A DNA stretch of 41,961 bases from an uncultured bacterium (GTDB taxonomy: Bacteria; Patescibacteriota; Patescibacteriia; Patescibacteriales; UBA12465), in assembly GCA_903945435.1 (NCBI GenBank), contig CAJAVM010000008.1:67812-109772 (forward strand). Direction: 5' to 3'. Each line of letters starts with the position of its first letter. The first letter of the stretch is position 1. The notes under the pieces are model-generated. The model was given only the letters and a program-made list of their open reading frames with translations, was not told where the DNA came from and made no database searches. Position numbers and translations under genes: made by a program. Positions 31,292 to 38,768 of the stretch are shown here, one piece after another.

Positions 31292-32374
31292 ATGAAATTA
31301 AACAACCTATCAAAAGTCTTAAAAGACCAACCTAAATATCGTTATGTTCAGGTAAATAAATTTCTTTTTCAAGATTATATTTCTGATTGGAGTGAAGCCT
31401 CTAGTTTACCGAAAACTTTAAGAGAGGAATTAACTTTAGAATGTCCTTTAGAAATTAAAGCTGATATTTTTGAAACTGGAACTCGTAAATTAAGCAAGAA
31501 AGCCTTAATTTATTTAGAGGACGGAGAATCTGTAGAAACCGTTTTGATTCGACAAAAAGCGGACAAAAAAACAGATGAGGAAAAAGGAGGCGATTCTAAA
31601 TCCGATACCAGGGCTCATCGCAATACCATTTGCGTTTCCAGTCAGATTGGTTGTCCTCTTGATTGTGCTTTTTGTGCAACGGGTCAATCAGGTTTTCAGC
31701 GAAATTTGTTATCAGAAGAAATAGTCGAACAGGTAGTTTTTTGGCAAAGACTTTTAAGAGAAGAATCGGCCGAAGAGAAGGTTGATAACATTGTTTTTAT
31801 GGGAATGGGCGAACCATTTTTAAATTATAATGAATTTATCAAAGCGGCGAAGTTCATTAATAATCCTGAAACGTTAAATATCGGTGCCAGAAGAATGTCT
31901 GTTTCTACCGCTGGGATAACAGAAGGTATTAAAAGATTGGCGGGAGAAAAATTACAAATGAATTTAGCAATTTCTTTGCATGCGGCAACTGACAATTTAC
32001 GTCGTAAGTTGATGCCAATTGCTAAGAAATATGAATTAGTTGATATTTTTAAATCCGTTGACGACTATATTAAAAAGACGGGCCGCCGGGTGATGTTTGA
32101 GTATTTAATGATGAAGGGGGTAAATGATAGTCAGGCTGATGCTGAAGAATTATCTATTTTGATGCGCAAGCCTTTATATATGATTAATTTAATTCCATAC
32201 AATGAAACTGGGCGTTTTCAAGCTTCGACCAGGGAAACAATTGACCATTTTAAAAATACTTTAGAGAAAAATGGTGTATCAGTTACGGTTCGTCTTAGTT
32301 TTGGTTCCGATATTTCAGCTGCGTGTGGTCAATTAAAAAGAAACCCTACTGGAAAAAAACAGATGTTTGATTAA
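31292..32374 (+). CDS. rlmN: Dual-specificity RNA methyltransferase RlmN
   Basis: A 360-residue radical-SAM enzyme that methylates C2 of A2503 in 23S rRNA and A37 in tRNAs. The N-terminal domain is followed by a charged insert (about 88-107, RQKADKKTDEEKGGDSKSDT). CVSSQIGCPLDCAFCATG holds the CxxxCxxC cluster motif. NIVFMGMGEPFLNY, ISLHAATDNLRRKLMPI, VMFEYLMMKGVNDS and INLIPYNE are typical. The second catalytic cysteine is in SAACGQL near the C-terminus. The insert is longer than in most RlmN proteins and looks like a flexible loop. Confidence 0.95.
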   Translation: MKLNNLSKVLKDQPKYRYVQVNKFLFQDYISDWSEASSLPKTLREELTLECPLEIKADIFETGTRKLSKKALIYLEDGESVETVLIRQKADKKTDEEKGGDSKSDTRAHRNTICVSSQIGCPLDCAFCATGQSGFQRNLLSEEIVEQVVFWQRLLREESAEEKVDNIVFMGMGEPFLNYNEFIKAAKFINNPETLNIGARRMSVSTAGITEGIKRLAGEKLQMNLAISLHAATDNLRRKLMPIAKKYELVDIFKSVDDYIKKTGRRVMFEYLMMKGVNDSQADAEELSILMRKPLYMINLIPYNETGRFQASTRETIDHFKNTLEKNGVSVTVRLSFGSDISAACGQLKRNPTGKKQMFD

Positions 32375-32410
32375 TGATTGCTTAACAACTAAGATAACTT
32401 TAATAAAATA

Positions 32411-32442
32411 AAAAACCCGGCCGTTTTATTGGTCGGGTTTTT
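32411..32442. terminator. Bidirectional terminator between rlmN and a leftward gene
   Basis: AAAAACCCGGCC (32411-32422) pairs with GGTCGGGTTTTT (32431-32442) with one G-U and an 8-nt loop. A and T runs on either side allow use from both convergent genes. Confidence 0.9.
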
Positions 32443-32470
32443 CGTAAGTTTATATCAAGAATTTTATTTC

Positions 32471-33322
32471 CTATGATACATGGAGTAGTCTTTCGGCCGC
32501 TCTAATGCGAGTCGTCGCTTGGCCGAGATTTTCAGCGTAGGACTTTCTGAACATTTCATCATTTTTAATGTAGATGTAATGTATTCGTCCGCGGCAGTAG
32601 TATTCAACAACAAACCGTTTGATTTTTTGTTTGAAAAAATCTATTAGTTGTTTGACGTCAAGAAAATTATCAATTTCTTTCCCATCATTTAGAGTTAGTA
32701 GGGCAGTCGCTTTGAAAGGATATCCTTTTAAGGAAGAGCTTTTTAAGTCAATCGAATTCCAGTGATACAAAGCTATTACGAGAGCTTCTTCTGATTTTCG
32801 TTGAAAATTTGCAAGAGCGCTAATCTCTCGATCAGTTTCTCCGGCAATAATTTCATTGATGAGTTTAGCAACAAAGTCATGTTTATGATGACTGTCTGTA
32901 TTAAAATCAAGGGTGAGGTAAGCTTTGTACGCACGGATAATTCTGTTCGCCTCGGCATCATAAACTGCGGGATCATTTTTTGCAACCGCAGTAGAAGTTT
33001 TTTTCCAAGATTCTGGAGTCTGAAATCCGCTTTTAGCCATTTCTAGCCAACAGTTTTGGTTCGTTTCGGTTTCTGGGTGAGCCCAAAATTTAATTTTGCC
33101 TTCATTTTTTTCTTGAAAAGCTGTCCAATTGCGACGCTCTTCGGCTGTTAAAGGCGAAATGTCGAGGATGTAAGCCTCTTCTCTAAGTTCTAACTCAATT
33201 CCGCTTAAGCGTTTTGCGCTAGTTGGCTCAATTTGGATTGAGCCATCAAGTTGCATGAGTAGCGCGGCGGCATGAAAAGCCAAGTAAGGCTTAGTCTGAT
33301 TTACAAAGATAATTTTTTTCAT
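32471..33322 (-). CDS. Hypothetical protein, possible degenerate DHH-like fold
   Basis: 283 residues. No signal peptide or membrane helix. The N-terminus KKIIFVNQTKPYLAFHAAALLMQLDG and the nearby EAYILDISPLTAEERRNW follow the strand-helix-strand rhythm of DHH phosphoesterases (usual ...DGDGxxAAxLL... and ...xxDxxP...), but the catalytic aspartates are replaced or missing, apart from the aspartate in ILDISP. The rest (about 120-283) is helical and then beta (KATALLTLNDG, IKRFVVEYYCRGRIHYIYIKND). I cannot assign a function. It is a single gene with a good promoter, divergent from and overlapping that of the YgjP-like gene. Confidence 0.7.
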   Translation of the reverse strand: MKKIIFVNQTKPYLAFHAAALLMQLDGSIQIEPTSAKRLSGIELELREEAYILDISPLTAEERRNWTAFQEKNEGKIKFWAHPETETNQNCWLEMAKSGFQTPESWKKTSTAVAKNDPAVYDAEANRIIRAYKAYLTLDFNTDSHHKHDFVAKLINEIIAGETDREISALANFQRKSEEALVIALYHWNSIDLKSSSLKGYPFKATALLTLNDGKEIDNFLDVKQLIDFFKQKIKRFVVEYYCRGRIHYIYIKNDEMFRKSYAENLGQATTRIRAAERLLHVS

Positions 33323-33380
33323 GATTTACTAGATTTTTTGTGAATTTATTTTAAAAGTTCTGTGTCTATTTATTCTTAGG

Positions 33381-33409
33381 ATACTACAACCTTTTCTATT
33401 AGTTGTCAA
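33381..33409 (-). promoter_or_regulatory. Promoter of the leftward 283-aa gene
   Basis: On the minus strand TTGACA (33409-33404), 17 nt, TAGTAT (33386-33381). The -35 hexamer is the same DNA as the -35 of the rightward promoter, offset by one base. Confidence 0.7.
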
Positions 33410-33432
33410 ATACGATATGGAGCGAGTATAAT
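33403..33432 (+). promoter_or_regulatory. Promoter of the YgjP-like gene
   Basis: TTGTCA (33403-33408), 18 nt, TATAAT (33427-33432), with a leader of about 14 nt. It shares its -35 with the divergent promoter, so the two cannot be occupied at the same time. Confidence 0.65.
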
Positions 33433-33452
33433 GATTTTATAAACAATATAAC

Positions 33453-34016
33453 ATGCTAAAAAAACAGAAAAAAATATTATTAGCTAATCAGGAAATAATC
33501 TATAATCTTAAGTCATATCGCTTATCACGTCGTTTGCGTTTGATGATTTATGGTAATGGAGAGATATCGGTTACGAAACCGATTTTTGTTAATGAAAAAA
33601 CGGTTGAAGATTTTTTGATGAGTAAAGCAGACTGGATTTTGAATAAACTTGCGACTCAAAAACAATCTCCTTTAGCCCTGGGCGCAGAAGATTCGCTTGA
33701 AAGTTATAGGTTAAATAAAAAACGAGCGGCAATTTTTATTAAAAGCCGTTTAGAATATTTGAATCAGTTTTATGGTTTTAAATATTATAATATCAGTGTC
33801 AGAAAACAGAGGACTCGATGGGGAAGCTGTTCTAAAAAAGGGAACCTGAGCTTTAATTATCGTTTAATATTTTTACAGCCAGCGGAGGCGGATTATATTA
33901 TTGTACATGAGCTCTGTCACTTGAAAGAGTTTAACCATTCCTCTAAATTCTGGACTTTAGTTGCACAAACAGTCCCAAACTATAAAGAACTTAGGAAAAA
34001 TTTAAAAATGGCTTAA
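33453..34016 (+). CDS. YgjP-like (DUF45) zinc metallopeptidase
   Basis: 187 residues. The family signature runs from about residue 114: VRKQRTRWGSCSKKGNLSFNYRLIF, then ADYIIVHELCHLKEFNHSSKFW, where HELCH gives the two zinc histidines and the catalytic glutamate, and NHSSKFW the third ligand region. YgjP-like proteins resemble M48/SprT peptidases; the natural substrate is unclear. It is cytoplasmic by appearance. It is alone between a divergent gene and the sod promoter. Confidence 0.9.
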   Translation: MLKKQKKILLANQEIIYNLKSYRLSRRLRLMIYGNGEISVTKPIFVNEKTVEDFLMSKADWILNKLATQKQSPLALGAEDSLESYRLNKKRAAIFIKSRLEYLNQFYGFKYYNISVRKQRTRWGSCSKKGNLSFNYRLIFLQPAEADYIIVHELCHLKEFNHSSKFWTLVAQTVPNYKELRKNLKMA

Positions 34017-34028
34017 TATCATTATATT

Positions 34029-34037
34029 TGTTATAAT
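34029..34037 (+). promoter_or_regulatory. Extended -10 promoter of the sod unit
   Basis: TGtTATAAT is a perfect extended -10, with a start near 34044 and a leader of about 30 nt. No convincing -35. Confidence 0.6.
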
Positions 34038-34073
34038 TTATAAGTTGATAAATTACAATTAATTTAAAAATAT

Positions 34074-34667
34074 ATGTTTACTTTGAAGCCATTGCCTTTT
34101 GCGCAAAACGCTCTTGAGCCTCATATGTCGGAGAAAACTCTTAGTTTCCATTATGGAAAACATCATCAGACCTATGTTGATAATTTAAATAAACTGATTA
34201 CTGGAACTGAATTAGAAAATACATTTTTAGAAGAAATTATTATTAAAGCCGCTAATCAGCCTGAATTAGCTACGATATTTAATAATGCCGCTCAAGTTTA
34301 TAATCATGATTTTTTTTGGGGGAGTCTGAGTGCTAAGCCGGAAGATAGAATAATATCTGAGAAAACAATGAGCCTGATTAATGCTTCATTTGGTTCTTTA
34401 GATAATTTTTATGAACAATTTAAGGTAGCGGCACTTGGCCAATTTGGTAGTGGCTGGGCCTGGCTAGTTAATGGAGAAAATGGTTTAGAAATTATTAAAA
34501 CCGCTAATGCTGATAACCCTTTAGCTCGCGGTTTAAAGCCGTTACTAGCAATTGATGTTTGGGAACATTCATATTATCTGGATTATCAAAACAAGCGAGC
34601 TGATTATGTTGAGGCGGTTATGAAAAATTTATTTAATTGGAGTTTTGTTGAAATTAGTCTCTCATAA
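34074..34667 (+). CDS. sod: Iron/manganese superoxide dismutase
   Basis: 197 residues. The ligands are H26 in LSFHYGKHHQTYV, the histidine of VYNHDFFWGSL, and the Asp and His of AIDVWEHSYYLDY. LPFAQNALEPHMSEKTL at the start and FGSGWAWLV are typical. The enzyme turns superoxide into peroxide and oxygen in the cytoplasm. Iron or manganese use cannot be decided by eye. It opens a unit with a histidine phosphatase (6 bp), a secreted transglutaminase-like gene, rlmH and alkD. Having SOD suggests the host meets oxygen, although CPR bacteria usually ferment. Confidence 0.96.
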   Translation: MFTLKPLPFAQNALEPHMSEKTLSFHYGKHHQTYVDNLNKLITGTELENTFLEEIIIKAANQPELATIFNNAAQVYNHDFFWGSLSAKPEDRIISEKTMSLINASFGSLDNFYEQFKVAALGQFGSGWAWLVNGENGLEIIKTANADNPLARGLKPLLAIDVWEHSYYLDYQNKRADYVEAVMKNLFNWSFVEISLS

Positions 34668-34673
34668 TAAAGT

Positions 34674-35357
34674 ATGTATAAAAATCCCTACATCAAGATT
34701 CAGCCAAAAACGAATCGGCCTTATACCGAAATACTTTTAATTCGTCATTGCCATCCTGATTATAAATTAGAAAAGAAACTTGGGGATAAAGAGATGCCTC
34801 TTTCTAAATTTGGTTTAGAACAAAGAAAATATTTAACCAAGAGATTATTGCAATCAAGAATAGATGTTGCTTTTTCAAGTGAGCTAGCTCGTGCCAAAGA
34901 AACAGCGGCGGATTTTATTAAAAAATCAGGGAAGCAACTAGTCATTAATCATCGCTTGAATGAATTTAATTGGGTTGATTGGTATAGAATTAAGTATTTT
35001 AATATGACAGAGAAAGAGCGTGAAAAACGCTTGAAACGTCATGAAGTTCTTGATAGGGAATTAGATAAAATGCAAACGGCAACTAGACGCGCTTTAGCCG
35101 ATATCTTTCGCCAGAACAAAGGAAAACGTATTGCAATTTTTTGTCACGGAAATTTTATTAAATCTTTACTGACCGGAATTTTAAATGCTGATATTATTGG
35201 TTTTTTGTCTTTAGAAATTTTTCAATCATCGATCAGTAAAATAATTGTTGATAGGGATGGTTATATTAAGATTGTGGGAATTAATGATGTAAGCCACCTT
35301 CCTTTTCCGCCAGATAAAGATGTGTTTGTAACTTTACTTGATTATGAAGAAAAATAA
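34674..35357 (+). CDS. Histidine phosphatase (phosphoglycerate-mutase-like) family protein
   Basis: 227 residues. LLIRHCHPDYKL gives the phospho-accepting histidine motif (RHC instead of the common RHG). LSKFGLEQRKYLTKRL, VAFSSELARAKETAADF and NEFNWVDW follow, and IAIFCHGNFIKSLLTGIL holds the second catalytic histidine. The substrate could be a sugar phosphate, nucleotide or other phosphoester and cannot be told from sequence. The end overlaps the start of the next gene by 14 bp, so coupling is likely. Confidence 0.88.
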   Translation: MYKNPYIKIQPKTNRPYTEILLIRHCHPDYKLEKKLGDKEMPLSKFGLEQRKYLTKRLLQSRIDVAFSSELARAKETAADFIKKSGKQLVINHRLNEFNWVDWYRIKYFNMTEKEREKRLKRHEVLDRELDKMQTATRRALADIFRQNKGKRIAIFCHGNFIKSLLTGILNADIIGFLSLEIFQSSISKIIVDRDGYIKIVGINDVSHLPFPPDKDVFVTLLDYEEK

Positions 35358-36675
35358 TTTTAAATTATTATCTTTTTTATTTTTCCTGGTAGTAATCGGG
35401 ACAAGTTTTGTAATTAATCAGGCTGAGGCGGCTAATTTGAACGGGCGCATTCTACTTCAGGTTCAAGATAGGGGTCAGGCTTGGTACGTTGAGCCAACAA
35501 CTGCTAAACGTTATTACCTCGGTCGAGCAGATGATGCTTTTCAGATAATGCGTAATTTTGGCTTAGGAGTATCTACTAAGGATGTAGATACTTTTCTTTC
35601 GTCAAAAGCACCGGCTAGATTATCGGGAAAAATAATTTTAAAAGTTCAGGACAAGGGTCAGGCCTATTATATTAATCCCCAAACACTTAAGTTACATTCC
35701 TTGGGTCAACCAAAGGAAGCATTTGAGGTAATTAGAAGTTTAGGTTTAGGAATTAGTAATAGTGATTTAAATAAAATTCAAATTGGAGCAAATTCAATTG
35801 CTCAAGTTGTGGTTGCTCCAAAAACATCCTCAACCTTAAATAATGTTGAAAAATATTTTTCTTTTAAATATAAAAATATTAATCGTGAAATAGGTATTAA
35901 ATTATCATCTTCCCTGTACTCCAGCTATACAAAATCTCTAAAAGTATATAGTTATCCCGCTGATAATCCGCCCGCTAATTTACGCGAAGCTTTTTATAAT
36001 TTATTTTTTCAAACTAAAAATAGCGATACTGCCGTTACAGATTTAGTTAATAGTTTAAAAGAATTGGCTAAGAATAATAATTGGTCTGAAGATGAGTTGG
36101 CGGAAAGCGCTTTAGCCTTGGTTCAGTATATTCCTTATGATCAGGCAAAAGTTGATTCTGGATTAACTAATCCTTATTATCCATATGAAACTTTATATTT
36201 AAATAAAGGAATTTGTTCGGATAAAACTTTTTTAGCACTTTCGATTTTAAAAAAGCTTGGTTACGGTACAGCTATTTTAGATTTTCCCGATATTAATCAT
36301 AGTGCTATTGGAATTGCTTGCCCAGTTGAGTATTCACTTGCTAATTCTGGATATTGTTATGGAGAAACAACAAATTATTTTCCGATTGGTGTTATTCCTA
36401 ATAGCATAAATGGTCAAGCAAAATCTGGCGACTATTCATTTGCGGAATTATTTGATGCTTCAAAATTAGGTAGTATTGAAATTTTAAGAAAAAGCTCCGG
36501 TAAGTTGTATCAGGGAGTAGCAATTAATCAGCAAAAAGTAGAAGAGTTGATTTTAAGATATGATGAATTAACTCGTGCTAAAGCGGCTGGTACTTTTGAT
36601 TATGAGTCTGCCTTAGCCTATAATCAAAAAGTCGAAATTTTTAATCAACTGCTTAGGAATTTTTATCAACAATAA
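35344..36675 (+). CDS. Secreted protein with two surface repeats and a transglutaminase-like domain
   Basis: 443 residues from ATG 35344 (an in-frame TTG at 35338 is less likely). A signal peptide (about 1-29, ending QAEA-ANL) precedes two copies of a repeat of about 65 residues: GRILLQVQDRGQAWYVEP with YYLGRADDAFQIMRNFGLGVS, and GKIILKVQDKGQAYYINP with HSLGQPKEAFEVIRSLGLGIS. The C-terminal half contains a transglutaminase/protease core: LVQYIPYD, LYLNKGICSDKTFLALSILKKLGY with the catalytic Cys, INHSAIGI with His, and GETTNYFPIG with a likely acidic partner. It should act outside the membrane, perhaps cross-linking or cutting proteins or peptides. The repeat is frequent in CPR exported proteins and may bind the cell wall (inference). 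Confidence 0.85.
   Translation: MKKNNFKLLSFLFFLVVIGTSFVINQAEAANLNGRILLQVQDRGQAWYVEPTTAKRYYLGRADDAFQIMRNFGLGVSTKDVDTFLSSKAPARLSGKIILKVQDKGQAYYINPQTLKLHSLGQPKEAFEVIRSLGLGISNSDLNKIQIGANSIAQVVVAPKTSSTLNNVEKYFSFKYKNINREIGIKLSSSLYSSYTKSLKVYSYPADNPPANLREAFYNLFFQTKNSDTAVTDLVNSLKELAKNNNWSEDELAESALALVQYIPYDQAKVDSGLTNPYYPYETLYLNKGICSDKTFLALSILKKLGYGTAILDFPDINHSAIGIACPVEYSLANSGYCYGETTNYFPIGVIPNSINGQAKSGDYSFAELFDASKLGSIEILRKSSGKLYQGVAINQQKVEELILRYDELTRAKAAGTFDYESALAYNQKVEIFNQLLRNFYQQ
35431..35769 (+). repeat. Two diverged copies of a ~65-residue surface repeat
   Basis: Copy 1 runs near 35431-35590 and copy 2 near 35620-35769. Both read G(R/K)I(L)L(Q/K)VQD(R/K)GQA(W/Y)Y followed by LG(R/Q)...AF...(L)GLG(V/I)S. 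The copies are similar in protein but diverged in DNA, so this is an old duplication. Confidence 0.8.
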
Positions 36676-36681
36676 AGAAAT

Positions 36682-37143
36682 ATGTTTGATTTAACTATTT
36701 TGGCTTTTGGTAAATTAAAAGAGGAATATTGGCGAGTCGCAGGAGATGAATATTTAAAAAGACTAAAACCTTATGCCAGAATAAAAATTGAAGAATTAAA
36801 AAGTGAAGCTTTTTCTAAAACGGGCCACGCAACTGCTAAAAATGAAGAAGCTAAGCGTTTAGAAAATTATTTAAGCCGTAAGCCGGAGGCGACGGTTTTT
36901 TTGTTAGCTGAAAAAGGAGAAGAATTTGATTCTTTGCAGTTTTCTATGAAGTTGAGTCAAATTAAGGGCCCCATTATTTTAGTGATTGGAGGTAGTCTGG
37001 GATTTAGTGAAAAAATTTTTAAAACTTATCAAAAAATATCTTTATCTAAATTAACTTTTCCTCATGAGCTTGCTCGCGTTGTTTTATTAGAACAGCTTTA
37101 TCGAGCCGCAACTATTTTAAATAAAAAAGAATATCATTATTAA
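36682..37143 (+). CDS. rlmH: 23S rRNA (pseudouridine1915-N3)-methyltransferase RlmH
   Basis: 153 residues, a SPOUT-fold enzyme. FDLTILAFGKLKEEYWRVAGDEYLKRLKPYARI at the start, LLAEKGEEFDS, ILVIGGSLGFSE (SAM knot) and the C-terminal KLTFPHELARVVLLEQLYRAATILNKKEYHY, which ends at the typical YHY. It methylates N3 of pseudouridine 1915 in helix 69. It lies 6 bp after the transglutaminase gene and 9 bp before alkD. Confidence 0.96.
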   Translation: MFDLTILAFGKLKEEYWRVAGDEYLKRLKPYARIKIEELKSEAFSKTGHATAKNEEAKRLENYLSRKPEATVFLLAEKGEEFDSLQFSMKLSQIKGPIILVIGGSLGFSEKIFKTYQKISLSKLTFPHELARVVLLEQLYRAATILNKKEYHY

Positions 37144-37152
37144 AATTTATTT

Positions 37153-37890
37153 ATGGTTTCCAATTTTAAAAATATTGAAAAAGATTTAAAACAATTAGCT
37201 AATAAAGAAAAGGCACTTATTTTGCAGCGCTTTTTTAAAACTGGTCCCGGGGAATATGGCGAGGGTGATATTTTTTTAGGGATTCAAGTTCCTGAGTCTC
37301 GAAAAATTGCCGTTAAATATAAGGCGGCTCCGCTTACTGATATTACTAGACTTTTAATTAGTAAAATTCACGAATATCGTTTAGTGGGATTTTTAATTTT
37401 AGTTAGTAAATACGAAAACGCAAAAACTGAACTAGAACGTCGAGAAATTTTTGATTTTTATTTAGAAAATTCTCATGCAGCTAATAATTGGGACTTGGTT
37501 GATTTAAGTGCGCCTAAAGTGATTGGTCATTTTTTATTTAATTATTATAAAAAAAATAAAGAGCGTCCTTTGGATTTATTAAAAAAACTAGCCGCTTCGG
37601 AAAATCTCTGGGAAAAAAGAATTGCAATTATTTCCACTTTTTATTTTATTTATCAAGGTAAGACAAAAGAAACATTTTTAATTGCTAAAATTTTGTTAAA
37701 TGATAAACATGATTTAATTCATAAGGCAGTTGGTTGGATGTTACGAGAGGTTGGTAAGCGAGTTAGTCGGGAAGAATTAATAATTTTTTTAAATACTCAT
37801 TTAAAAAATATGCCGCGGACAACTTTGCGTTACGCTATTGAGCATCTTCCAGAAAAACAAAGAAAAGCCTATCTAGATTGTCGTTTTTAG
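37153..37890 (+). CDS. DNA alkylation repair protein, AlkD-like
   Basis: 245 residues of helical HEAT-like repeats. Markers are FFKTGPGEYGEGDIFLGIQVPESRKIA, ANNWDLVDLSAPKVIG (the tryptophan and aspartate of the base-excision site), WEKRIAIISTFYFI, DLIHKAVGWMLREVGKR and MPRTTLRYAIEHLPEKQRKAYL. AlkD glycosylases remove positively charged alkylated purines without base flipping. It ends the sod unit. The next gene has its own extended -10. Confidence 0.92.
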   Translation: MVSNFKNIEKDLKQLANKEKALILQRFFKTGPGEYGEGDIFLGIQVPESRKIAVKYKAAPLTDITRLLISKIHEYRLVGFLILVSKYENAKTELERREIFDFYLENSHAANNWDLVDLSAPKVIGHFLFNYYKKNKERPLDLLKKLAASENLWEKRIAIISTFYFIYQGKTKETFLIAKILLNDKHDLIHKAVGWMLREVGKRVSREELIIFLNTHLKNMPRTTLRYAIEHLPEKQRKAYLDCRF

Positions 37891-37896
37891 CGTTTG

Positions 37897-37905
37897 TGCT
37901 ATAAT
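37897..37905 (+). promoter_or_regulatory. Extended -10 promoter of the SIMPL gene
   Basis: TGcTATAAT, a perfect extended -10 without a -35, begins 8 nt after the alkD stop and gives a leader of about 26 nt. Confidence 0.6.
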
Positions 37906-37937
37906 TTCATTACTTATTAAGTATTAAATTAAAAAAT

Positions 37938-38714
37938 ATGTCAGAAAACAATTTGCAAGTTTCAGCCTGGCGCCAGGCAAAGTTTTGGCTAATGTTAGTC
38001 GGTATCGTTTTAGTCGCCGGCATAGCGGTTATTTCTTTGCTTAGAGATAGAATAACTAATAGACCGTTTCAGCAAGTTACTATCACAGGTCAAGGTAAGG
38101 TGGCTTATACTCCTGATTTAGCAATCGTTACGCTTGGAGTTCAAATTGATAAGGTTGTTAAAGCTGAAGACGCTTTGAATCAGCTAAATGCTAAGATGGA
38201 TAGCATTATTCAGGCAGTTAAGGGCATAGATATTGTAAGCTCTGATATTCAAACTCAAAATTATTCTCTTTATCCTCAATATGATTATAAAGATAATATT
38301 TCTTCAGTTTCTGGTTATAATGCTAATCAACAGTTAGTAATTAAGGTTGCTAATTATGATAAAGATCCAGCAAGATTAAATAAAGTAATAGCCGCCGCTT
38401 CTAAGGCAGGAGCTAATCAAGTTGCCGGTTTAACATTTGACTCTTCTATTCTGAATGATTTAAAACAGCAAGCTAGAGTAAAAGCAATCGAAGACGCAAA
38501 AAATAAAAGTGGAGAATTGGCCGCCGCCGCGGGAGTTCAGTTAAAAGAAGTTAGCGGTTGGTGGGAAAACACTATTCAACCTTTACCTTATTCTTCTTAT
38601 GGTTATGAGAAGGGCGGCATGGGTGCTGGTGGTGCTATGACAACTGACCCTCAGATTACTGGTGGTAGCCGTGAGGTGATTGTTGAAGTAGGCGTAACTT
38701 ATAATCTTAAATAA
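37938..38714 (+). CDS. SIMPL (DUF541) domain membrane-anchored protein
   Basis: 258 residues. A membrane helix (about 14-34, KFWLMLVGIVLVAGIAVISLL) anchors a SIMPL domain: VTITGQGKVAYTPDLAIVTLGVQ, DIQTQNYSLYPQYDY, VSGYNANQQLVIKV, GANQVAGLTFDSS, and the helix ARVKAIEDAKNKSGELAAAAGVQLKEVSGWWE. A glycine/methionine loop (GGMGAGGAM) precedes the last strand. SIMPL proteins form ring-like oligomers in some bacteria and bind partner kinases in eukaryotes; the bacterial role is uncertain. It should face the outside of the membrane. Single gene. Confidence 0.9.
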   Translation: MSENNLQVSAWRQAKFWLMLVGIVLVAGIAVISLLRDRITNRPFQQVTITGQGKVAYTPDLAIVTLGVQIDKVVKAEDALNQLNAKMDSIIQAVKGIDIVSSDIQTQNYSLYPQYDYKDNISSVSGYNANQQLVIKVANYDKDPARLNKVIAAASKAGANQVAGLTFDSSILNDLKQQARVKAIEDAKNKSGELAAAAGVQLKEVSGWWENTIQPLPYSSYGYEKGGMGAGGAMTTDPQITGGSREVIVEVGVTYNLK

Positions 38715-38736
38715 TTAATTTTAAATAATTTAAAAT

Positions 38737-38760
38737 AGCTCTTCAATTGAGACTTTTTTT
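38737..38760 (+). terminator. Weak intrinsic terminator after the SIMPL gene
   Basis: AGCTC (38737-38741) pairs with GAG-A-CT (38749-38754, bulged A) around TTCAATT, followed by seven Ts. It ends 8 nt before the next ATG. A TAAAAT just upstream (38731-38736) is a possible -10, which would start transcription inside the hairpin and free the downstream gene from it. Confidence 0.5.
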
Positions 38761-38768
38761 CTTCTTAT

